A stretch of 64,000 bases of DNA from Proluteimonas flavola (GTDB lineage Bacteria; Pseudomonadota; Gammaproteobacteria; Xanthomonadales; Xanthomonadaceae): contig NZ_JAIWPU010000018.1 in the NCBI RefSeq assembly GCF_021191705.1, forward strand, positions 1-64,000, in the 5' to 3' direction. Below the pieces are notes generated by a model. The model was given only the letters and a program-made list of their open reading frames with translations, was not told the DNA's origin and searched no databases. The translations under genes and the position numbers were made by a program. The number at the start of each line of letters is the position of its first letter. The stretch's first letter is position 1. This document shows, one piece after another, positions 19,971-28,500 of the stretch.

Positions 19971-21206
19971 TCATGCAGACCGGATGGCCTCCACCGGTGG
20001 GACCCTGGATCCACGGACTGCCGGGACCAGCACGGCGGCCTGACCGACGGCAAGGAGGATCGCCATTCCGGCCACGATGACGGCCAGCGAGATCCTGTTG
20101 AGTTCGAAGGACCCCATCAGCAGAACATTCAGGCCGACCGCGAGCACGCCGCCGAGAGCGATGCCGCCGACCGCGATCAGCAGGTTTTCCGTCAGGAAGT
20201 ACTGCACGATGTCCGCCCGTGTTGCCCCAAGCGCGCGGCGGATGCCGATCTGCTTGCGCCGCTGTTCCACCCAGAAGCTGGTCAGCCCGAAGATGCCGGC
20301 CGCCGTTATCAAGAGCAGCGTGAGCGAGATCGCGCCCATCAGCGTGGCCATGCCACGATCACTGCGGTAGACCTCCTCACGGACATCCTCGAAGGTATGG
20401 ATGCCCTGGAACACGCGCATCCGGTCCAGCGATGCCAGCGCGGCTGGCGCTTCCTGCATGATCCGCTCCATGTCACCCGGCCGGACGCGCAGCAGGTAGG
20501 TCGTGCTGCTGCGTGTCAATGTCGCGGGCAGCAGCGTTGCATGGTCCATGTAGTCGTAGCTGTCTGCCCTGGACCACGACGCCTGCAGGTGATCGACTAT
20601 TCCGATGATCGTCGTCGGCGTGGGACTGTTGTTCCCGATGTAGAAGGGCTTGCCCAGCGCGGAGCCATCCGGATAGACCTTGTCGGCCAGCGCCTTGGTG
20701 AGAATCGCCTGGGCCGGCCAGGCCATGGTCTCCTCGTCCATTGCACGGATGTCGTCCGCCGTGAACATGCGCCCTGCGACGAGCCGCGCCCCCACCACCG
20801 GAAGCGCCTGTTCATCAACGAAATACAGCTCGCTGCGCGCGATCCTGTCACGTGCGGCGGGGTCCAGCCGGATCCCCTCCGGCCAGCTGTCTTCGCCCAG
20901 CGGGAAGGAGCTCATCTCCGTGGCCGCTTCGACGCCAGGCAGCTGTCTCAGCGCATGCAGATCCGCATCGATCAGGGGGCGCAGTTCCTGCGCGGAGCGC
21001 CCGATCCTGTCGCCGCGGATGGTCAGCAGGTTGGACTCCACCATGCCGGTGGGCCTGTCCACCCGCGCGACGCGGTCCTGGATGATGCAGAGCGCATTCG
21101 TACTGATCGCCAGGGTGAGGGCGATCTGCAACGCGATGAGGATGGCGCCTGCCTTGTGCTTTTTCAGGGCCGCGAGTATCGGTCCAACGTGTGCCATGGT
21201 CTTCAT
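19971..21206 (-). CDS. MacB/FtsX-family ABC transporter permease (second of pair)
   Basis: The 411-aa protein has one N-terminal membrane helix (residues about 15-40), a large periplasmic core and three C-terminal helices. The cytoplasmic signature QIGIRRALGATRADIVQYFL lies between the first two of these, and the end reads VPAVRGSRVPPVEAIRSA. This is the MacB_PCD plus FtsX arrangement of export or efflux permeases. ATG 21206 begins one base after the stop of the preceding permease, implying coupled translation. No matching ATPase or HlyD-type adaptor gene lies in the window, so it must recruit one from elsewhere. Its place between the NRPS-PKS and ACV synthetase genes points to export of, or protection from, the product. 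Confidence 0.85.
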   Translation of the reverse strand: MKTMAHVGPILAALKKHKAGAILIALQIALTLAISTNALCIIQDRVARVDRPTGMVESNLLTIRGDRIGRSAQELRPLIDADLHALRQLPGVEAATEMSSFPLGEDSWPEGIRLDPAARDRIARSELYFVDEQALPVVGARLVAGRMFTADDIRAMDEETMAWPAQAILTKALADKVYPDGSALGKPFYIGNNSPTPTTIIGIVDHLQASWSRADSYDYMDHATLLPATLTRSSTTYLLRVRPGDMERIMQEAPAALASLDRMRVFQGIHTFEDVREEVYRSDRGMATLMGAISLTLLLITAAGIFGLTSFWVEQRRKQIGIRRALGATRADIVQYFLTENLLIAVGGIALGGVLAVGLNVLLMGSFELNRISLAVIVAGMAILLAVGQAAVLVPAVRGSRVPPVEAIRSA

Positions 21207-21207
21207 C

Positions 21208-22524
21208 TCAGTTCGTACTCAGCTGCCACGCGGGCTGGATCTGGGCAGTGCGCCACACCGGGTAGAGCGCCACCAGCACGGTCGATACCACGGCCACCAG
21301 GACAGTCAGAATGGCCAGAGGCACATCAAGGACCGCCAGGCGCGCGATCTGCGGCTCGAAGACAAGGCCGGCCCCGACAATCCCCAGGGCAGTGAGCGGC
21401 AGCCCGACCAGTCCCCCTGCCAGTCCAACGGTCCCTGCTTCAACCAGGAACTGCTGGTAGATGGCACTGCGGGGAGCGCCCAGCGCACGACGCACGGCGA
21501 CCTCCTGGGCACGGCGCATGAACCGCGCCAGCAACAGTCCGATCGTGTTGACCAGGCAGATCAGCAGGAAGCCGAAGCCCAGCAGCGCTGACATCTTCGA
21601 TTCGGCCGGCACGATCTTGAGATAGTCCAGCCACTCCAGCACCGTGTGCAGCCGCACGTTGGCGGGCCAGTCAAAACGCCCGGATTGCTGTTGTTGCGAG
21701 GCATAGTTGTGCAGGTAGTTGCGGTACTCCTCCGCCGTGGCGGCGTCCGGCAACTCAACCCAATAGGCGACCCAGGCGCACTCCGACTGCAACCACGCCT
21801 CCCATCCCGCGTCAGGCGTCTTGTAGCAGCTGCGGCTGCCGGCGGTCGGAAGCTCCAGGTTGATGGCCAGCGTGAACGGCATGAACAGTTCCGCGGGCCG
21901 CCCGAAGCCTTTGGTGTTGGCCGCATCGTAGAAGATCGGTTGGGGATTCCAGTCGTCCATCACGCCCGTGACGCGGTAGCTGCGGCCCTCGATCGACACG
22001 GTGCGGCCGACGCTGTTCACGCCACCGAACAGGCTGTCGTTGAGCGATCTGCTGATCACCGTGACGTCCGCGCGCGCTTCGTCGTCCTGGTCGGTCCATC
22101 CCTGTCCATACAGGAACGGCACCTGGAACATCGCAAATGTCTGCGCATACGTGGCATAGCTTTTTGCCGGGAACGGAAGCCGTGCCGGATCGTCGGGAAT
22201 GATCAGGGACGTCAACGGATACATCGCCGTCTGGCGCCGCGCGTGCTGGTCGCGCATGAGCGCGATGGTGTCCCTGTACGTGATGGCCCTTGGCGGCTCT
22301 CCACCGCGCTCCACCGTGACATCCGGACCCCAGTTGTCGATCTGCAGGGTGTACAGCTGCGCAGACCGTTCCGGAATGGGGTCACCTGAGGTCGCTCGGA
22401 AGACGGCATATGTCGTCATGGACGTCGCCACGCCGATCGCAATCGACGCCACCATCAGTGCGGTCAGCGCTGGGTGGCGTGACAGCCTGCGCAGCCCAAG
22501 GCGGAAGTAGTAGCCAAGCATCAT
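21208..22524 (-). CDS. MacB/FtsX-family ABC transporter permease (first of pair)
   Basis: The 438-aa product from ATG 22524 has GAGGAA just upstream. It has an N-terminal helix near residues 18-40, a periplasmic MacB-like core, and three C-terminal helices after about residue 290. The conserved QEVAVRRALGAPRSAIYQQFL follows the first of those helices. The end, YPVWRTAQIQPAWQLSTN, matches its partner's and related permeases' tails. It begins 25 bp after the NRPS-PKS stop codon. Paired, non-identical permeases of this kind usually form a heterodimer with one separate ATPase. Substrate is unknown; the operon position suggests the cephem-peptide product. Confidence 0.85.
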   Translation of the reverse strand: MMLGYYFRLGLRRLSRHPALTALMVASIAIGVATSMTTYAVFRATSGDPIPERSAQLYTLQIDNWGPDVTVERGGEPPRAITYRDTIALMRDQHARRQTAMYPLTSLIIPDDPARLPFPAKSYATYAQTFAMFQVPFLYGQGWTDQDDEARADVTVISRSLNDSLFGGVNSVGRTVSIEGRSYRVTGVMDDWNPQPIFYDAANTKGFGRPAELFMPFTLAINLELPTAGSRSCYKTPDAGWEAWLQSECAWVAYWVELPDAATAEEYRNYLHNYASQQQQSGRFDWPANVRLHTVLEWLDYLKIVPAESKMSALLGFGFLLICLVNTIGLLLARFMRRAQEVAVRRALGAPRSAIYQQFLVEAGTVGLAGGLVGLPLTALGIVGAGLVFEPQIARLAVLDVPLAILTVLVAVVSTVLVALYPVWRTAQIQPAWQLSTN

Positions 22525-22549
22525 GATTCCTCGGATGTCGTCATGGAGG

Positions 22550-25500
22550 TCATTCCACGACCTCGGGGGCGGAGTGGATGACGGTGGAGATGGGCTGGCG
22601 CTCGATGAAGCCACACAGTGGCCCCGCATAGCTCTCCAGTGCTTCGCTGGTCAACAGGATGTTGTGGTGGTAAGGCACCCTGACCTCTTCCACATGGCTC
22701 GGAATGAATGCACGCATCGCGTCGTACTTGCCGGGATGGTCTGAATCCTTGGCGATCACGATCATGGTGTCGCCATGGAACGTCTTAGGATCACGGTAGT
22801 AGGACAGCCGCGTGTTGTTCTCCTGGATGGCACTCATCCGATCGATCATCATCTGCTTGAGTTCGTCGGACGCATCCTGGTAGTCGCGGTACCCGACCAG
22901 ACGCTCCTCGAGGTCGCGCCGATGGTCCGTGATCGCCTGCTCGGGCCACGGATCGTCGCCAAGCGGGGTCGGATCGATCATCACCAGGCCCGCCACGCCG
23001 ATGCCACGCTGCTGCAGTTCGGCCGCCATGGCGTGGGCTACGATCGCACCGAAGGACCATCCCAGCAGCAGGTACGGGCCCTCCGGCTGTATCCGCTGCA
23101 TCTGTTCAATGTAGTCGCTGCACATCTGCGCGATGGTCGATGGCAGTACATCGTCGTCATTGAGGCCCCGCGCCTCCAGCGCATACACGGGACGTTCCTG
23201 CGGAAGATAGCGCAGCAACGCCATGTACGGCCGGGCGAAGCCACTGCCGGGATGGATGCAGAACAGCGGGGGACGCGAACCGCTGCGCTTGAGGGCCAGC
23301 GGCCTTCCCTGCGGAGGGCGTTTGGTCATCTCGTCGATCGTCGCTGCGATGCGTTCGATCGTCTCCTCCTCGAAGACGGTCCTGATCGGCAGGCTGATGC
23401 TGAACTCTTTGTTGATGCGCGCGACCATCATCGTCGCCAGCAGCGAATCACCTCCGATATCGAAGAAACCATCGCGCACGCCCACATCGTGCATACCGAG
23501 AAGTTGCTGCCAGATCGCGACAAGTTCTGTCTCGATCGTCGTACTGGCAGCGACCGGCATGGGGTTGACGCCGCGGACATGCAGGTGTGACGTCGCCTCC
23601 CTGGAGGCAGATCTGTCCACCCATGCATCCCGCCGTCGGCGGAGGTCACCGGTACAGTGGACCAACTGCGGTGCATCGGACCACGACAGGACGTACGCAA
23701 GTGCGGCGGCCCCCTGCTCCCCCGTCATCCGGGAATCGGTCATCCGGGCCTCCGTCATGGAGGACGGCTTGCCACCGACATTCCACCCGTCCCAGTTGAT
23801 GCTCAGCCAGCGCGTATCACCGCGCGCATGGCGGGCCGCGGCGAAGGCATCCATGAACGCATTGGCCGCCGCATAGGCCGCGAAGCCAAGCCCTCCCAGC
23901 ACGGTGGACAGCGAGGACATCAGGACGCAGAAGTCCACCTGTCTGTGCCGTAGCACGCGATGCAGCACCATGGTGCCCTTGGCCTTGGCAAGGAACTGGG
24001 CACGCACACCGGATTGCGTCAATTCGGCGATGGGCATCAACGCGTTGCGCACATCGCCTGCACAGTGGATGACGCCATCGATGCGGCCAAACCGCACTTC
24101 CGCTGCCTCGAAGGCCGCATGCATTGCTGCTTCGTCGGCGACGTCGGCGCTGCAGACAAGGACCTGCGCCCCCTTTGATTCCAGTGCCAGCAGGCGCTCC
24201 AGCTTCACGACCATGGGATCGGACTTGCTGCGCTCCACGACAAGGTTTCCCCATTTCGAGCGTTCGGGCACGGTGTCGCGGATGACCAGCACGATCCTGG
24301 CGGCCATGCCCGCCAAGTGGGCGGCAATGGCATAACCCACGTTGCCGAGCCCACCCGTAATCAGATAGACGCCACCCCGCCGGAGCCGTGCCGTCAGTCC
24401 TGCCTGCGCCCTGTGCACCGGCACATGGGACTGCACCCAGCGCACCCCGCCGCGGAACGCGACGGTCCTGTCCTGGCCCCCCGCAAGAAGCTCCTGCACC
24501 AGCAATGCCATGGACGGGAGCGGGCTTCCGGCCTCGTCCAGCGGTTCCAGCCCGGTGCCGAGGTCGATGTCGGAATCGAGGTCGAGGTCGAGGTCTACAT
24601 GACGGCAATCCAGATGCGGGTATTCCTGGGGCGCAACCCTGCACAGCCCGATCATCGTGGCCTGTTCCGGAGACACCCTCTCGCGCCCGGTGACCAGGAA
24701 GGCATCGCGGGTCACGACATGGACCGGCAGCGGCTGCTCCCGCGCGTCGACAGGAAGCGCGCGGATGAGTTCAACCAGGCTCTGGTGCGCGCCCTGCATC
24801 GCGACCGCGACGGCGTCGTAGGCCTGGACGTCGTCGCCGGCACCTTGGGTACCCATGTCAAGGGCACGCAGATGGACCGCGCCCTCGATGTGCTTGTTAT
24901 CACGCCTCAAGGCTGCAACGGTCTCTGCGCAGCCCGCGAGGAGACCGTTGCTGCTGGCCTGATCGTCATCCGGCGACGCGGATGGCCGCACTGGAGGATG
25001 CAGGATCACCGCGTCCCTTCCCGCTGCGCGCAGCGCCTCGGCCAGCGCGCTGGCCGTGCCACCTGCATCGGCCACCAACAGCCATGTCCCTTGCGCCGCC
25101 TCCGGCTTTGTCCCACCTGGCCCCGCACCGGATGGCCTCCAGACGGGTGCGTGGAACCACTCTTCATGCGACCCCAGAGGCGAAACCGACGGCGTCGGTT
25201 CGGCGGCACCCTGCGCATCAAGCCAGTAACGTTGCCGCTCGAATGGATACGTGGGCAATGCGACGCGACGGCGGCTGCCGGAGGCATGACCAGCCATCCA
25301 GTCGATCCGTACGCCCAGCTCCCACAGCCGTCCGAGCGCCGCCTTGAATGCACGCCAGGCCCCAAGGTCATCGCTGCTGTCACCCAGCACGGACACTGCA
25401 TAATGCGCGCTCCCGCGCGTCAGTCGCGATGACAGTCGTGACAGCACGTGTCCGGGTCCGACCTCCAGCAGCGCACACCGCTCACCCTGTTGGACGGATC

Positions 25501-28500
25501 CGTCGATGGCCGCGCGAAGGCCTTCGGAAAAGCGCACCGTTGCCCGCAGATGCTGCACCCAGTACTCCGGATCCGTCGCCTGCGCGTCGGACAGCCGCTC
25601 ACCACTGACATTGGACATGACAGGAATTTTCGGCGCGTGCAGTTGCACGCGACTGACGACGGAGCGCCATGCGCCGAGCATCGGCTCCATCATGCGCGAA
25701 TGGAACGCGTGCCCCGTCTCAAGCAGGCTTGTCGCCACGCCTTCATCGGCCAGGTGCGCCTGCAACTGCAGGATCAGACCGGACTCACCTGCCACGACAC
25801 ACGCGTCGTCGGCGTTGATCGCTGCCAGCTCCAGTCCCGAGGCCTCCAGCCACGGGCCCAACCGCGTCGCGGACTCGCGAACCGCCAACATCGCGCCGGG
25901 CTCCATCTGCTGCATCAAGCGACCTCGGGCCGCCACCATGGCAAGCCCCTCCTCGACGGAAAACACGCCTGCGACACAGGCCGCGACGTACTCCCCAAGA
26001 CTGTGGCCGATCAGCGCCGAGGGGCGCACCCCGTAGTGCAGGAGCACCCTGGCCAGGCTGTACTCCACCGCAAACAACGCGGGCTGGGCGAACTGCGTCT
26101 GTGCCAGCAGGCGCTCCGCCTGCCGGTCATCCGCCGAGGGATACAGCAGCGCGCGCAGGTCGCATCCGAGTGCGTTCTGCAGGGACTCGCTGCAGGTGTC
26201 CAGCGTCGCGCGGAACACAGGCTCATGCAGATAGAGCGCCCGTGCCATCGCTAGCCGCTGTGTTCCCTGGCCCGGGAACATCCAGACCACCGGGACGCTC
26301 TGCTGCGCCGTCATCGATGCGTGTGCTGGTCGTCCAGACAGCAGCAGAGCCGCCTCCTTGCAGTTACCGCAGGCGACCGTGCGCCGGAACGCATGCGCCG
26401 TGCGCCCGACCTGCAGTGTCCAGGCGACATCGGCCAGCGACAACGTGGCAGACGCGTCCAAGTGGTGCGCCAGGCGCGCGCACGCCATGTCCAGCGCTGC
26501 GGCACTGCGTGCCGAGACGGTCAGCACGTGGACGTCGGGGTCATCCGCCACGTGCGTCGCTGCGGGCGCCGGGGGTGCCTGCTCGAGGATGACGTGGGCA
26601 TTCGTCCCGCCAATGCCGAACGCACTCACGCCAGCACGGCGGGGTCCGCTGGCAGGCGGCCAGGCCGCCAACTGCGTATTGACACGGAAAGGACTGCCGG
26701 AGAAAGGAATCTGCGGATTGGGTTCATCAAAGTTGATGGCGGGGGCCAGAATGCCATCGCGTATTCCCATGACGGCTTTGATCAGTCCGGCAACACCCGC
26801 GGCCGCATCCAAATGCCCGATATTGGGCTTCAATGTCCCCACGGTGCACGTTGCCTCTGCACAGCCTTGGTAGACCCGGCCAAGTGCCTGCGCTTCGATG
26901 GGATCACCCAGCGGTGTCCCCGTCCCATGCGTCTCGACATACTGGACGTCCTCCGCACGCACACCGGCATCACGCAACGCCGACTCGATCACGGCAACCT
27001 GACCGGCCACGCTTGGAGCCGTGTAGCCCACCTTGTTCGCACCATCATTGTTGATGGCGCTGCCTGTGATGACCGCCAGCACCGGATCGCCATCACGCTC
27101 GGCGTCTTCCAGCCGCTTGAGCAGCACGAGCCCTGCTCCGTTTCCTGCACGGGTTCCGCTGGCGCGCGCATCAAAGGCGTGGCATCGCCCATCCCTGGAT
27201 TCGATCGCGCCCTCGCTGTAGAGGTAGCCACCGGGCGCGAACCTGGACACCCCGGCACCACCGGCAAGCGCCATCGCGCACTCCCCGCGTCGCAGGCTCG
27301 TCACGGCCTGGTGGACCGCCACCAGTGACGTGGAGCAGGCGGTGGCCACGTTGATGGCCGGCCCGGTCAGATCCAGCTTGTACGCAATCCGCGTTGCAAG
27401 GTAGTGCGGGCTGTTGGCATGCAGGACCTGCAGCCCCATGTCCTTGAGCAAGGCGACATTGCCGAGCAGCTGGCCCGCCAGGTAAGCACTCTCTCCGCAG
27501 CCGACGAAGACGCCGCAACGACGCGGCGTGCCGGCATCTCCATACCCTGCGCTCTCCAACGCCTCGACGGAGCACTCCAGCAGGAGCCGTTGCTGCGGGT
27601 CCAGCAGCTGGGCCTCGCGCGGGGTCATGCGGAAGAAGTCCGCGTCGAACAGGTCCAGCCCCGCGGGCACGGCACCGCTACGGACGAAGCCCGGGTCCGT
27701 CAGCAGCGCCGCCTCATACCCCTGCGCAAGCAGTTCCTCATCGGTACAGACCTGCAACGCCTCGTGCCCGGCGCACAGGTTCTTCCACAGTGCCTCGGGC
27801 GTCGGCGCATCCGGGAACCGCCCGGCAACGCTGATGACGGCGATGCGCGCCTGCGGATCGCTCGCCGACGCGACCGGTGTTGCGGGCAGGTCCACGCTGC
27901 CCGGTGCCGCGGTGCCGAGGCTCTGCTCGATATACGCGGCCAGCGCAGCGATGGTGGGATGCTCGAAAAATGCCACGATGTCCAGGCGGCACCCGAAGCG
28001 TTCCTCGATCTCTCCGCGCATGCGCAGGAACAGCATGGACGTACCGCCAATCTCGAAGAAGTTGTCATGGATGCCGACATCCTCCACTGCAACAGCCTGC
28101 TGCCACATCGTGCACAGCGCCGCCTCCGTGCCGGTTGAGGGCGGTGCGGCACCGGCACCGGAGAGTGCGGCGACGTCCAGCGCCGACAGTGCCGTCCTGT
28201 CGATCTTTCCGTTCACGGTCAGGGGCAGCACGGGTACCAGTTTGAACAGCGTCGGCACCATGTAGTCGGGAACGATCCCCGCGAGGCAGCGCTTCACTTC
28301 CTGCACGAACGCCGGCAGGTCCTGGACATGCCCGGCTGGCTGAAGATAAGCGACCAGTACAGCGCCGGCATCGCCCGGGTGGGTGAGCACCGCAGCATTG
28401 GACACGCCGTCCACCGTGCGCAGCGCCGTCTCGATCTCCCCTGTCTCCACCCGGTATCCGCGGATCTTGATCTGTTCGTCGTGCCGGTTCACGAACTCGA

